A DNA stretch of 64,000 nt from Crotophaga sulcirostris (lineage: Eukaryota; Chordata; Aves; Cuculiformes; Crotophagidae). A program made the position numbers and the translations under genes. Under the pieces are notes generated by a model. It was not told the origin of the DNA. It saw only the letters and a list, made by a program, of their open reading frames with translations, and ran no database searches. Of the stretch, positions 23,201 through 36,886 are shown in pieces. Location: assembly GCA_013397455.1 (NCBI GenBank), contig VYZB01000221.1, positions 851,484 through 915,483 on the forward strand. The letters are read 5' to 3'. Each line of letters begins with the position of its first letter. The first letter of the stretch is position 1.

Positions 23201-26200
23201 ATTGTAGTGCTTAGCCAAGGCAATAACAGTGGTCAAATGTGGCATGAAGGCTGAATTCATCATTAGAACCGGTAAAAAGCCAAATATATGTTAATGACAG
23301 TAGCAGAATAGAAGCACAAACACATAGGCCTAAGGGAAATGTGAAAATCTTGGAGGATGGAGTCAAAGGGAGCCCAGAGAATATTACAGCACTGCAAGCA
23401 CATGTACTAGAATGACAAAGTAATATAAGGAAGATCCTTACATTTTGCTTAACTCATCTAATGTATCTTTTCAACATGCAGAGGTAGAAAACAGAGATAA
23501 CTGAAACAAAACACTAAAGGCAACTTCAGTACCCTAAATACTGACAATGTGTTAGAATATCTGAGACATATACATAAGGTGCTGGTATGATACAGGACCA
23601 CAGAAGAATCACAAGGTATGCAGTCAAGCAAAATACCTCAAAGCATATCAAATGGCACTTGACACTTGCAATGAGACACTTGAAATGTACTTAAAGAGTC
23701 AAAAATATTTTCTCTCAAAAAACACCTGGCAAACACTCCCATAGACACAAACACCGACACAAGATTACTTTAATTTTTTCATCCCACTTATTTAACTCTA
23801 TCAAAATATCCTTAGGTGGAGTCCTTAAAGAAAAAGATAGGTTTCACAGAGAAGCGAAGGCCACTCAGCTGATACCTTTGGACATGGGTTATTTCTCTTG
23901 CAAACGTAAATGGTCATGATCTAATGAGTTACATCGAGAACATACTGCATAATAAAGGCAGAGGAATCTGAAGCACTGTCTTAACTTTAATTATTTGAAG
24001 AGGTTTATGGGATTCTTCTGTTCTTGGGGTTTCAATTTCTCTTTGGAAGAGTAAATAAAATTAACTCAATTTCCAGCTGTGGACAGATTGTGGGCAGATA
24101 GGTAATTACCCTGCAGTACCCGTGGGTAGCCAGCTTCTCCCACTGTTCAGTAGTATTTGAATTGTTTGCCTTATCTCTCACTGGTTTTGACTTTGTTGAG
24201 AAGAATGGAGGTGACATTTATCTCTTAACACAAACATATATTAGTAAGCCATTTTTAGAGACACAGGTTAGGTGAGGGACCAGAAGGCACACATATGGGC
24301 AGATATATTATAGTACTTTTAGATTTGGAGAGAATGTAATTGAAAGTTAAAGGATAAATTCAGGTATGTGTCATTATTCTGTCAATGCTAAAAGAAAGAA
24401 GAAAAATAATGACCTGTAATTCCAACAGGGAGCAAAGAAGCAGACCTTTTACAGACAATAGGGGTGTTTCACCCCATACTTCTCTTTTGATTTCCACATG
24501 AAGCCATACACTGAATAAAGTCCTGGCACAGTTTTGTCAAATTTTCTATCACGGTAGCCAGTTATTAAGCATCTAGGTTTGACAAGAGAACTTACAAATG
24601 AATATTACATGAGAAGCAAGTATTTTGGTATTTTGGTAGTTTCTTGGCACAGCTGCCACATAGCAAATAAGAGATGGAGTCACCTAGATGTCAACAACTT
24701 AAGTGTAAAACCACACCGCTTACTTTAAGTGCTACAAAAACCATGCACCTGACCCCAGTCAGGGGATCAGAGTGTGTTACCCTGGCACCAATATGCTCTA
24801 CAATTAACAGACAACATGAAGCTACTTTGAAGAGAGATCAAAAAAGCACAAGGTTGGCCAGGAACAGGGCTATGTCTGAACTCCAGCTCGGGTATGATTC
24901 TGGCTTCAGGCTCCAGCCCCAGAGCTGCCTCCAAAGGCCTGATGCATAACTAAGCATAGGCTTTTTGCAAAATATGCTAGTGACAAGAGCACTCAGAGAA
25001 GAGATACCTGTGTTCCATCTTATCCTCAGTTCAAGGAGATTTATTCCCCAAAATGCCACACTCAACAAGAGTGCTCTATCATCAGACTAGAGGCAAGTGC
25101 AAGTATAAAATAGGCATGAGAAGATGCTCTCTAATGTTTCTTTCCAGGCTGGGACACTGCAGTCAAAAGGGTAACATTCTTGAAGTCAAAAGACAATAAA
25201 GAATTGAGAGTCTAACTTTGAGGTCTGTGGATAGATCGAGATAGGTGGTGTCAACTCCCTAGCCATTTGTGGCATTTTAAAAAATTTATTCATGGAACAT
25301 ACAGTGGATAAAGATAGACACATCTTGGAAGCCTCCTTTTATCCCATTAATGACCATTCTTTTAGCTTCCATTTTCTGCAAGATGGAAGATGACAGAAAT
25401 AAATATATATGATTAGAAAATTAGCCAAACTCTCATTTTTTATATATTTTGAGTCATAAGTGATCATAGAAACCAACACCTGACATGTTAATGCCGAGTT
25501 TTGGACAAATTCTTCTGAAAAACTAATTTGATTGTATTCTAAATTCATCACATTCTGTAACTAAAAGTTTTTAAAATGTATAAAATTACATAGAGTTGCA
25601 GTATGCTATTAGTACATTATTTTGTTATTATAATTTTCAATTGATAAACAATGGGAAGGCAACAAAAATGCCTTCACTCAACTGTAGACAAGAATGTGGA
25701 AGTAATCGGGAAGAATGAGCAGAATAGGAAAACGCTGCGATGTCTGAAAGATGATTTTGACAGAAAAATTTCCAGCGTGAATAGTGGTGCTGTAAGCAAA
25801 ATGCGGAAGAATTTGCACAGATTCACAGTCAATACAGCAGAAACAATCCCTGACACACATTATTTTTGAGCCACTGCTGCCCCTATGCAATGTGTTAAGA
25901 CAACGAACTTCCAAACCCAATCAGAAGATGTCACAAACATTACTGCTCCACTCCATAACACACAGTTGTGAGTCAGGGCAAGCCTCTGGGAGACTTTAAA
26001 TGAGTCGTGGAGCACAGCACCAAGGCAGGAGAAGCCCTCAGAGGTTTAAACTCTCCCACTTCTGTCACTGTGACTTGGTCTGACTCAGAGTTAGCAAATG
26101 CTGCAGCACCTGCTCTTTCTTTCCCTATCTGAGAAACAAATGTGCCCTGTGTGTTTAGCAGGTTCTTGTTAAAAATAAACCAACAGACACCCCCCACACA

Positions 26201-27267
26201 CATTTATTTTTTTTCAGATTAGAAAAAAATATCAATTTCTTGTATTTTTTTTAACCACAGATTTTACTTCATGAGGCTTCTTTTTTTCACTGTCTTACAA
26301 TATTGTTCACCATCTGTGTTGAAAAGAATGTGAAATGGATATATACGTGTGGCATATACGGACTACAAAATTTCTCTGTGTGTGTTCTCTGCTACTCAGT
26401 TTACAGGGACAATAAGGATAGTACAATTTCCACAGATTTTTAACCTCTCATACCCATTCCAGATTCTTCAAGGGTCTCTGAGGGACTAGTTTTATGTATG
26501 CTATTTAATGGCCCATAGAAAATACAAATCCACTAATCTGATTTTAAAAGTACCCCCTCGCATTGGTACATGAAGTTATTTGCAAAGTATTTTTTTACCA
26601 GAATATATATGATACTATTGCAAATGATCACAGGGAATTGGAAAATACGAATTCAAAATGTCTGTTCTGTATAAGCTCTGCCTAGATGGAGTCAGATATT
26701 GCTACGTGCTCCATATTTAAAGTTACCATTAACATAAACGAAAGCAAAATATTGTCAAAGAAATCCATATCTATTACTAGCACACAATAGCATCAGGTAG
26801 AGGCACTGCAATATGTTAAAATGTTGAGGAAGTGGGGGGTGAGATTTAAGTTTGCAGTGAATCTGCATTTGCAGACTGAGCTCATCTCTAGCATGCACTC
26901 AGGTTCAAATTAAATAGTTAGTGTCAAAATGGTTCCACAGTACATATACTCTGAAAATATTTAGGATGCATTGGTTTTGCTCTAGCTCTCTTCTGAAGAC
27001 TTCGATAGTGCTCTTCAACAGACAGGAGCTTGGAGGCCATCATACACCATTTTGATTATAGTTGCAAGACACGGAGTTCCGTAATCACAGGTTAGGAAAT
27101 GCTGGACTAAGTCTTGAATATGCTTTACCCCTGGGCATTAATGGGCATTTATTACACAATATTACTAATCACTAGCACAGTATTTCCTTATTTATAGTAA
27201 GAAACAAATCTGGTGGTAAACAAAATGTCATACAGCCTTACATTACATAGACTTTTTTGTTTGCATA
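20220..27267. other. Gene-free DNA, nothing recognised
   Basis: A run of 17 A lies at 20538-20554. Open frames reach at most 107 codons (minus strand, 22053-22376) without recognisable content. I looked for CR1 landmarks, LTR ends and tRNA-like boxes by eye and saw none in these seven kilobases. Confidence 0.45.
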
Positions 27268-27454
27268 AATGTGCTGCCCAGGGAGGTGGTGGAGTCGTCG
27301 ACCCTGGATGTGTTTAAGGGAAGACTGGATGAGGCACTGAGTGCCATGGTTTAGGTGATGGAATGGTGTTAGTGTTGGCTTATAGGTTGGACTTGATGAT
27401 CGCAGAGGTCCCTTCCAACCTGGTGATACTGTGATACTGTGATACTGTGTGATA
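27268..27454 (+). mobile_element. CR1 LINE 3' end with GATACTGT tail
   Basis: A strongly 5'-truncated CR1 copy. It runs 'gtgctgcccagggaggtgg', 'ggatgtgtttaagggaagac', 'gatgaggcactgagtgccat', 'aggttggacttgatgatc', 'cagaggtcccttccaacctg' and ends in three perfect GATACTGT units (27425-27448). The tail differs from the more usual ATTCTRTG unit. The body is very like the minus-strand copy at 36.9 kb, including 'ttggcttataggttggactt', so the two belong to one subfamily. It lacks any complete reading frame and is immobile. Confidence 0.93.
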
Positions 27455-30400
27455 CACAATGATGTCCCAACAAATTAAATCTTTTCTGCTTCATTAAGTC
27501 TAAAGAACAACAACAGCAAACCTTCAAACAATGTTCTTCTGTGGGCTAAATTCTGCAATACTTAAAGGCCTAATAGGTTTATCAATTGCTGTTTCATCTG
27601 AGGCTGAAGACACAATGCCTTGCTTTTCTGCCCATCTCACCACAACTCAAAGCAACAAGAAACCAGTTATGTATTAAAAAAACCCCTTGACCCTTGGTCC
27701 AAACCTTCCAAGCCAGCTCTTCTGACCTGCTGCCTTTAATGATAGTTACAGATCAGGGCCAAATTGTGGACTTAAGTGCAGGCATTTATAGTTTAGGGCA
27801 ATGCCATTCCTTGCTTCTCAGAGTGCTATTTAGCCAGAAAGGGTTTTATTCAAAACAAATCTGATAAAAGGCAGAATGACAGGAGTAAGACATGGCTCCT
27901 CCTCCTTCCACAAAGGATGCTTCCTCACTAGCAGAATCCTCCTCTCCTTCTCCCTCCCTCAGTTTGACAATTGCAGAGTGCCAAGATGTGGAAATCATCC
28001 TTCCACTGATGACATCTCTCTCCCCAAAGAGCTCCGGAGGCAGTTATTGTGATAGCTTTGGAGTTTGTCATATGATTAGGCGAATATCGAAGTCTGGGAC
28101 TTCATTCTCTTAATGCTGGTTCCTGTGACTCACAGTTGATTGGCTGGAATTAAGGCAATGTATCATTTTATTTTAGTTTTTTTGTGTGTGTGTGTGCTAG
28201 GGGATGAAAAAGGTTTAATAAATTTATGCATAGGACCTGCAGTTTAGGAATGCCTTCTCTTTCATTTATTGTATGGTATATCCATAACTATCAGTCAACA
28301 TTGTCCTTTTATGCATCTACTGGAAATATTGAGTTTGCGTTGAAAGGATGATGCTCATGAACATGTAAAAAAGCTTTGTGTGCCACTTCTTTGCAAACAG
28401 AGACTTCAGAACACTCATTAATGAATCACAAAGGAGAAAGAAAAATAAAGTAACAATTTCCTAAGAAATTACATTTAAAAAGAGTACTGATTAAAATCAG
28501 AAACAAGCCAAAAGAGTTAAAGAAGTTTTAAGTATTATCCTTTTCAGCATGGCTATCAATAGGAAGCTGACAATAGTATTATTGCTATTTACATATTGGT
28601 AACATGCTGGTATGAATTTGCATAACGTATTGTGGTTCTATGCTCTAGGGAGTTGCATTGTAACATATTGGTGCTTAATGAACTCTGAAAAAATTGATTT
28701 TCCACAGAGTAAATTAAGGAATGCATTATAGCTGTTAAAGCAATCTTAAGGGAAATCTGAGGCTTCCACTGCAGCACCATGCTTAGTAAGTAATAAATTA
28801 CATGTTATACTTATTTGCCTTAATTCATGCTAATTTTGTCCAATTAATGTATCACAGTAATTCAGAAGCCTGTCACAGGAGAGCTAATTATTTATTGGAT
28901 TTTTGTGTTCAGCTCCCTAGGAGTCTACTAGCAAACAAACTTGCGACTGTCTTTCTGTTAGGTCCACAATGACATTTTTATGTCTTACTGTGGAAAGAAA
29001 AAGGATGTTATTATTTTTGTGTTTCAGTTATAAAAATGGATCATTATTCACGTAAGTTATTTTTTTGTTTACAAACTAGTGTCACGTCATGACAGACTGC
29101 CATACTGTTAGGATGAGATCAAATGTTTTTCCCCTTCCTGTAAATGCCTGAACATGACATAATTCTTATTAAAGACCATGGCAGTACTTTTCACAACCTG
29201 AAAGCCTCTGCCAGCTGTGTGTAAAGTTTAAGAAAAAAACCTTCTCATTTTTTTCACTGAAACCCACGTGTTTCAAAATCCATTACCTTTAAAAATCAAA
29301 CACAATGTGCCCATAGCAATTGATACTCTTTCACAAAAATAGATTTTAAACTGTGGCAGAATGTTAATTCACAGCAAAAAAATGAATAATTTATGAGATT
29401 AATTTGTGCAATTCATACCTATAAATAATATGGCAGTTGCTAAATATTATGCACAGAGTGATAAGATGCAGACATCACAGTTAAACAATAAGAGAGTCAC
29501 CAGCTGTGAAATACCCACTATCTGCTAACATTCTGTCATGCACAAGCATTTACAGAAAATTATTTGTTGGGGGTGGAAAGTATTAGAACTGATACTTGGC
29601 TTCTTCTCATGGGTAGTGGGAGAATACTTGGCAGTTGATTACTGTCTTCTAGCCTATGTGAAAAGAAGTGATATTTCTTTAAATGTATAATGCAAAGTGA
29701 CGTTACCAGCAGGCTACATAAAATCATGTGATGTAACCTGCCATAATATGATGCACATGACTGACTGTGTCGCAAATTTAGAGAGATTTATTTTAGAAGA
29801 ACTGATGAGAAAAAAAATATTACCCTTACTCCTTTTCACTCAGTTGCCATTGATCTGTGTTTGCCTATAGCCAAAAGAATAGCTGGTAGTTTAGTAAATG
29901 TCTCTGAGCAACATACCATCTTACATTTACTGTAGCTATTATTATCACTTTAAAAGCACCTGTCAAGTACTTCATAGTTTTCTGCCATTTTTTTCAATCT
30001 CTTTATTCCTAGCAAGCACAAAAAAGCTCAACAAAGAATTAATTATCCAGTCCTTTTTTCTTGGAAAACAATTGTTTAATTGTTTAAGAATTCAGAATTC
30101 AGAATTTGAAACTGTTTTCTTCATTTTCTTCCTTGACTTCCCCACTCCAGGAAGTATAAAGTTGACACTTAATGTTAAGCGTATCTTAAATCCCATCAAA
30201 TTCAACAGAGATAATGGCTGAGTTTTCCCCTTGACTTATTTTCAGACTGCATTACCTGGACATTCTGGACAAAGGGACAAAATATGGGCATCCCCCCCAA
30301 GGGTGAGAGCACCTGTGGCCAACCATACCATGCAAACGTGATGGCTGTTTCATGAATGGTTCAGAAAAAGAACTATGTAAAAGAGAAACAATCAGCAAAG

Positions 30401-32207
30401 AAAAACAAAGAATCAGTAAGAAAAGACCTTATGGCAATGTCAGAAAATTCTTCCTGGCAGCAAATACATTCAGCCTGCTTGTCTGAAAATATTCATAACT
30501 TTTTCCTTCTCTCAGTCCTTTTTTCCTATGAGTAGTCTGCATCATTGCCTATATGGATAAGTTTAAATAGCCTCTTCTCATGAGCCAAAACCCACACAAC
30601 CTGACACTGAAATTCATCTAAAACACTAATCATATGGAACAGGTGACAGAGGGTTTGCATTGTAAAGTTGTTACCCTACGGATATACAGAACAGGAAAAA
30701 TCCTAAAAAGTTAAAACAAGATTTCGAATCCCTAGTTGGAATGAATGTTTTAAAGTTCCTATGTTTACTTTCTTGTTAACCTAATATGTTTGTTTCTGCT
30801 AGACGTAGCAGAAACTTATAAGAAACCTTCCATGTTACTTTAACCTAACATAGACTTTAAAAAAAACCAACAATACCAAACACCCTTGGAGAGGGAAGGC
30901 TGGTGGTATGGAATTAGATGTTCATTGGGTACTCCATTTGTGACAGAGCTTTGACCGTGCATCATCCTTCCTTCTCCCAGCTGCCCTCTTGCAGAGCCCA
31001 GCTGCATACTCAAGGTAGGGAGGAGGGGTATACATTTCATCTGCTACTTTCTGGTTGTGCCAGATAATGAATGCCTCACTTCAAAATCCTCTATTTTTTT
31101 CATAGAGGCAGCTACCTCTCTGCTAGCTATTTCATTGAGTTTTCTTCTGGTCGTCCAGAATATGACAAAAGAAATCAAGTTTTGAACACCTTCTACTATA
31201 GAAATGTATGGAAATCTTGAGTAACACAGCAGCAAGTGGCAAGACTGCTATGAACTTCAACAACCCAAGAGTTCATCTGCAGTCTCTTGTTACATGAAAC
31301 ATCTGTAGATCATAATTTCTGGAACTATAACTCTCCCAACACCAATGTATTTTGTCATTTCTCCTGACACCTGACATATTCTGACATACCATTTCTTTCC
31401 AATACAAAGACAACTTCTTTCTCCACACCTGGAAAGTCTTTGTCTCACTTCTTTCCCCTCCCGAGCCCTTCTGCCACTTCCCTGGCAAAGATCCATCAGC
31501 AAAGCCTTTCAGATCTCGCTTTTCAGACTGGCAGGGTTTTAGTGGCCTTTCTTGACCCAACAAATTAAGAACGGTTTTTTATGAAAGAAGAAATATGTAT
31601 TTAAGATCACATTCACAATGCAGATTGTGTCATCAGTTCCTCTACAGTGTTTTCTGACATACAAAATCTGTCCTTCTATGTCAATAGGCCACCTTTGTTA
31701 GATCATAAAAGATATTAAAAAAAAAAAAAGTGACAATAGAGGAGGGTGTAATTTTGGAGAAGATCCCCACTAGAAGCAGTGTCTTCCTTCTTCTCTCAAA
31801 GGAAACAGAGAAAGGTTTTATAGATTATAGAGATTCCCAAACCAATCCTGGTCTCAGTGGTTTCAGAAAACAGTGTTGTTCAAAATACCCGCATCCTTCA
31901 TAGCCACAGCTGGTTGCAGATCCATTCACAAACGTCTTTTTGGCAGTTCATGTTATCATGAACAAAATCAGTGCAGGTATCACTAGAGAGAGAGAGAAAT
32001 ATATGGATACACTCGTAAGCTTATAGAAATAGAATTAATTTACTCACTGAGTTGAGAAACAGATTGTTTAAAGAAATGGAGGGTGATGATAGGAATTTTA
32101 AATGATAACTAAGCAGCACCTTGGCCTCAATTACAACATTAAATTAATGAAAAATCATATAAAGAAAAAGGTGACCCAATTCGGTATTAATTATAGAACG
32201 ACAAAAA
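27455..32207. other. Gene-free DNA, possible conserved patches
   Basis: A (GT)7 tract lies at 28183-28196. An AP-1-like TGACTCA occurs at 28126-28132 with an inverted CCAAT box shortly after, and TAATTA homeodomain cores at 28885-28890. The parts at 28.79-28.93 and 29.29-29.56 kb resemble conserved non-coding DNA in texture, but I cannot support that further. The phrase 'atcagggccaaattgtgg' near 27752 resembles an old amniote repeat. A13 lies at 31717-31729 and an AG tract at 31985-31997. Confidence 0.4.
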
Positions 32208-32290
32208 CACGCAGATTGGAAGGGAGCTCTAGAAGCCATCTAGTCTGTCCTTCTGCTCAAAGCAGATCCATCAGATCAGGCTGCCCTAGT
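32208..32290 (-). mobile_element. CR1 LINE 3'-end fragment, antisense
   Basis: Read on the plus strand it gives 'gattggaagggagctctaga', 'gccatctagtctgtcc', 'tctgctcaaagcagatcc' and 'cagatcaggctgccc', the antisense of the CR1 3' UTR. Only about 80 bases remain. It abuts, 5' end to 5' end, the plus-strand CR1 that starts within about 15 bases. Confidence 0.8.
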
Positions 32291-32299
32291 GGTGAATGA

Positions 32300-32545
32300 T
32301 TAGATTGCTGGGGCAGCATCTAGGCCTGTATCAGAAACAGCGTGGCCAGAAGGAGCAGGGCAGTGATTGTGTCCCTGTGCTCAGCACTGGTGAGGCTGCA
32401 CCTGAAGTACTGTGTGCAGCTCTGGGCCCCTCACTACAAGAAGGACATTGAGGTGCTGGAGCATGTCCAGAGAAGGGCAATGAAGCTGGTTGGACTCGAT
32501 GATCTCAAAGGCCTTTTCCATCCAGGCAATTCTGTGATTCTATGG
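32300..32545 (+). mobile_element. CR1 LINE with internal deletion
   Basis: The first part encodes the C-terminal third of CR1 reverse transcriptase with intact motifs: [17 protein letters not shown], then [14 protein letters not shown]. At about 32486, just after 'caatgaagct', it jumps straight to the 3' UTR words 'ggttggactcgatgatctc' and 'aaaggccttttccatccagg', ending in the octamer tail 'attctgtgattctatgg'. Some 350 to 400 bases that separate these parts in full-length CR1 are absent. The 76-codon open frame here (32342-32572) is this remnant, not a host gene. Confidence 0.92.
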
Positions 32546-35500
32546 GGCACTATGGAAATTAGAGATAGCTAGGTAAGGCAGGAGGTTAGTAGTTTGTTGT
32601 AGAGTGATTTATAGCAATAGGGAAGAAAAGGGAATGAAACTCAAAAGGGGGTAGAAAAACTTCTACAAATAGAAGTTGCAGGTGGCTACATACCCTGCAT
32701 CTTGCTCCCATGTTGTCTTACAGCACAGGTGACTGAATGAGTTGTGCTAATGGACACCCACTGCAGATCTTCATTTTCCTGTGTTTAGTCAAGATTAAGA
32801 ATACCTCCAGCCCTGCTTCCAGGACTCACTCACGACCACATTCCTCATCCTGAGCACCATGAGCTGCCATCATGTGTACGTGACTCTTACATTCCTGTTT
32901 CACATATCCCAAACAGAAATGAAGTTAATTATGACTATTTTTCTATAGTTTTATCGAAAGATTGAAAATAAGCCTATTTTTTTTCTTTTGATATGTCAAG
33001 CCAGTTAGCAGAAACAGCAACTAGTCTGCTTGCTTATCAGTATCTCATACTATTGTGGATTTGCTTTTTTTTCCATCTAGGGATACTGGGATATATTGAT
33101 GTGCTTTTGCAAGAGAAAGGGAAGAAAACACAGCCGTCTTTGCAACACTGTTTTCTGCTACAGCTGCAGTTGCCAACTTCCTACAAAATTCTGGTTCTTG
33201 CAAATGATGGTCGCATATGTAAATACAAGACCTGCAGTAATCAACTTCAGAACTACAGTTCAATAAAATCACTTACAAATAGCCCCATTACACAAGTGAT
33301 GCCACCTGATGTGCAATTGACCTTGTGGTCTATTGGAGGGTTGCACCTCTCCTGCTGCTCAAACAGTGTGCTTCAGCACACTACTGCAGTTCACTGCTCT
33401 ATTTTGTAAGTGGTTTATATTGTTCTGCTGGAATTAACAGAGGGACTGCTTTGAGAACTTCAGGTGAAATGTATTATAGAAATGCAAATAAACTACTAGC
33501 TTATTACTTGATACAGGGGCTGCCGTATAGCTCTACCTACCCATTACATTTACTTTCCATGCCTATCAGTATGCACTCAGAGACTGATAGATGATGGTTT
33601 TATAATTCTTAAATACTTTTGTGATATTCTAAACCTATAGAGCCTTCAGACATTTTGTTCAGGAGATTTGGTATACTTTGCTACTTGAAATAAAAAGGTC
33701 TTCAATTGGCAAGGTTTTAAATCCAAACATTTAAGGCATTGATTTTACTTAGTTTTTCTAAAGTAACTCCTTTAGGAAATTGAGTGCTACATTGTTAATT
33801 TTAACTTTATTCATTTTAAAGTGCTCCAGGATACTAGCACAAAGGGCACTGTAAAAATTGCATTGTACCATATTAGGTTTGAATAGGATGAGTTATAGTA
33901 CTGTTTGAGATTTTGAATTTCTAAAATTTAGTTATTACATTTCTTATAATACTAAAGGTTTCTTATGCATGCAGTTTATGTTTGGGATTTTTTTCCTTAA
34001 TAATCATAATTTCTAAGAAATATCTACTATACACAGTCTGTCACTAAAGTTTTATAATATCTTCTATTGCAATACAGCTATACAAAAAGATTTTACGAAA
34101 CAGTTATTTGCATCTATACAAATATAATTTAAAATGCAAATATGCATTGCCCAAATGACAATGGAAATTCATTTTTCATGCAATGAATCTTTAAAATATC
34201 TCCAGTTTTTATTAACCTGCGCTGGGATTTTTCTTTTGCAATATGATAAATATGTTCACCTTGTATAAATTAGAGTGTAGCATGCAAAAATCCGTCTGAG
34301 TATTACATAGTGAGAGTAAATGGTTGAGTGTTCAAAGTAACCAATGCTGAATGAAAAAAATATTTATGTATTACAAATTTTTGAATGTTTTTGCTATAAC
34401 AGATTTGGAGGTTTATAGCCTACTACAGCGCAATTAAATATACCATAAAGACATAACAAAGATCATACTCATTTTCCTTTGATGATTATAAAAATTTATT
34501 CATGACTACATAATTGATTTTACTAAAGATTTGTTCACAATACCTTAACTTTTAAAACAATAACATAATTTCACCTGTACATTTTCCTCATACATATTTC
34601 TTCAAAAAATAATTGGAAAAAATGAAATATATTGCAAAGAATCTGATTTTTCCTCTCTGTTTTCCAGGAATTTTTCTGTCTCAGCAAGTGATAAATAACA
34701 TTAGCAGGCAAAGAATTACCTTAAAAGCAATAAGTAAAATTTGAAAAATACTGTGAACTGAGAGGAAAAAAACAAAGTATTCAAAAAGGTAAACACTGGC
34801 TTTTGAAAAGTAAATGGAATATTCCTTAATTGCTTTTTCAAGACCAGTGGAAAATATTCCTCACATACACTGAGGGTTTTTTTTTCCCCTGCCTCTCAAC
34901 AAGGGATAATTTGTGAAGGAATAACTTAGTGTAGAAAAACAAGGAGGATGAACTTTAAGCAACATTTTAATAGATATACCACCAAACTTCAGCAGGTCAC
35001 TGGGGAGCCAGATCGATGGAATATATGTTATCACTAACATCAAAAAGAATAGATCTATCACAGAAAAAAAAATCCAAACTATTTAAAAATTTAAAACATT
35101 TTCTATAGTATTTTTATTCAAAGGATTTTTTTAGCAATTGTTTTTGCTTGCGAACTTATTTAACAATAAAAAGTTCCCTCAAACCCTGCCCTCATGGTCC
35201 AAGCACTACACCAGCTTTTTAAATTTCGTGTGTAACTAGATTTGATTTGTAGCAGCTCTGTTTAAAATATATACGCATTAGTGATTATAAATCATCTTAG
35301 CTTTAAAAGAAGAAGATAATTATGCACTCATCCCAAAGCAAAAAACATGGTAGCAAAGTCAGGCAATGATAGACATTTTTACCTTTATGTTCTCTATATT
35401 AAAAGACTCCATAGCATTTATCTTATGTTATCTGAGACAGATCCAAAAGAAATTGAAACCCACAGTTATCCTCTCATTGGTCTCTGTATTTCTTGGAGCA

Positions 35501-36886
35501 TGTCTTTTGGATGTTTCTAGCACCCCCTTTATTCTTGTACAATAGATTCGCATTTTCTTTTCTTGCTGAGAACGATATTTGTGGGTTTATCATCACCCAG
35601 TCGTTCAGTGCCAAAGTACAGTAGGCACTGTTGATGAACAGAAAAGGCAGCGTTTGTGCTAAATAGACTCAGACTCACATAGCACAGAGGCTCTAAAGGC
35701 CTCCAGCCTGCAATGCCTTTGTGGCAAAACGTGGCCTGATGCGCCAGGAAGAACGCAGACAGTAGCAGTGAGTAGCACGGGGGCAGTACACATCAGAAGC
35801 CTCACCCAAAGTCATGAGCATGTGTAAAATTCACATCCTGCTGATTTTCTGAGGTGGTAAGACAGGAAGACCAGACTTTCTGAGAGAAATAAAACCTGCA
35901 AATTTGTTATAATTCTGTAATAACCAGTAGGGGTAATTAAGATCTGTGATGTGTTCTACAGCTTTAACTGTAAAATAGTCTGGTTAATCTAAATTGACTT
36001 GATCTAATAAACTACTTACTTTTCCAGTAGTGAAATCTGCAGTGGATTAGAAAAGGAGAACACTGTTTCACAGTTCTTATGAGCTGCACAATAGCCACTC
36101 TTTATTTAGAGAATAGAAATTTACATGCAAGTGGGAAAGGTTTCTCGTCCCTAGGGAGATCAATTTTTATTAAAATATTCTGTTTCTCCAATGAAAAGTC
36201 AAAAACTTCTCTAGCAAACAGGAAGTTGTTTAAACAATCCCTTACTTTTTCCATCAAAAGAGTTTTGAGCAAGTATTTTCAGTTTTATTTATGAGAGTTG
36301 TTTTTCTTATAAAAAACATCTGTACAAAACAGTAAATGTTTACAATAAAATCATTTATGTTGGCTGTGGTTTTTTAATGTGTGAAATAGGCTTGAAGTTT
36401 CATTCATCATGGTTATTTAGGACTGGATTACAACAGATACCTTTTTTCCCATTAGAGTTGGGATACAAAGTAGAATACTGTTACAAATTCATTGAAACAC
36501 GTGTACAGTCAGAATTAGTCAGAAAATTTCTCCCACGGAAAATTTCAAATACAAAGTAAAATGTATGAAATGGAAATATTTTTCTTTGAGAATCCTGACA
36601 AAATCTCTGCCAAGAGTTGTGCTCCAAGTCTCCTTTGCTGGGAGGGTGTTGCATGATCAAAATATAAGCATACAATAGTAGCCTGCCTTAGCTAATTTGA
36701 CTAAAGAAATCCACAGAAGATGTAATATAGCTGGGCTTCTCAGCTCACTTCATTAGTACAGAGAAAAAGAAGATAATCTACTACTGCTCTTCTTATCTCC
36801 ATGCTAAAAGCACCAGTGTGCCAGCCTTTCAGCTTTCCAGCACATGGATCTTACACTGTTTTTTAATACAAAACCCCAGATCTCTT
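32546..36886. other. Gene-free AT-rich DNA, nothing firm
   Basis: The longest free open frame in the window, 138 codons on the plus strand (32993-33409), lies here. It has two hydrophobic patches, five or six cysteines without pattern, and no domain I know; its length is within chance. A 7-bp perfect inverted repeat CAGTGCC / GGCACTG lies at 35606-35630 in a slightly GC-richer patch. The part from 33.6 to 35.3 kb is strongly AT-rich. Confidence 0.45.

Noticed and set aside
32342..32572. 76-codon plus-strand open frame as a host gene
   Set aside because: It is CR1 reverse transcriptase joined to the CR1 3' UTR by an internal deletion.
32993..33409. 138-codon plus-strand open frame
   Set aside because: No known domain, no upstream promoter, splice context or conserved pattern seen; length is within chance for 64 kb.
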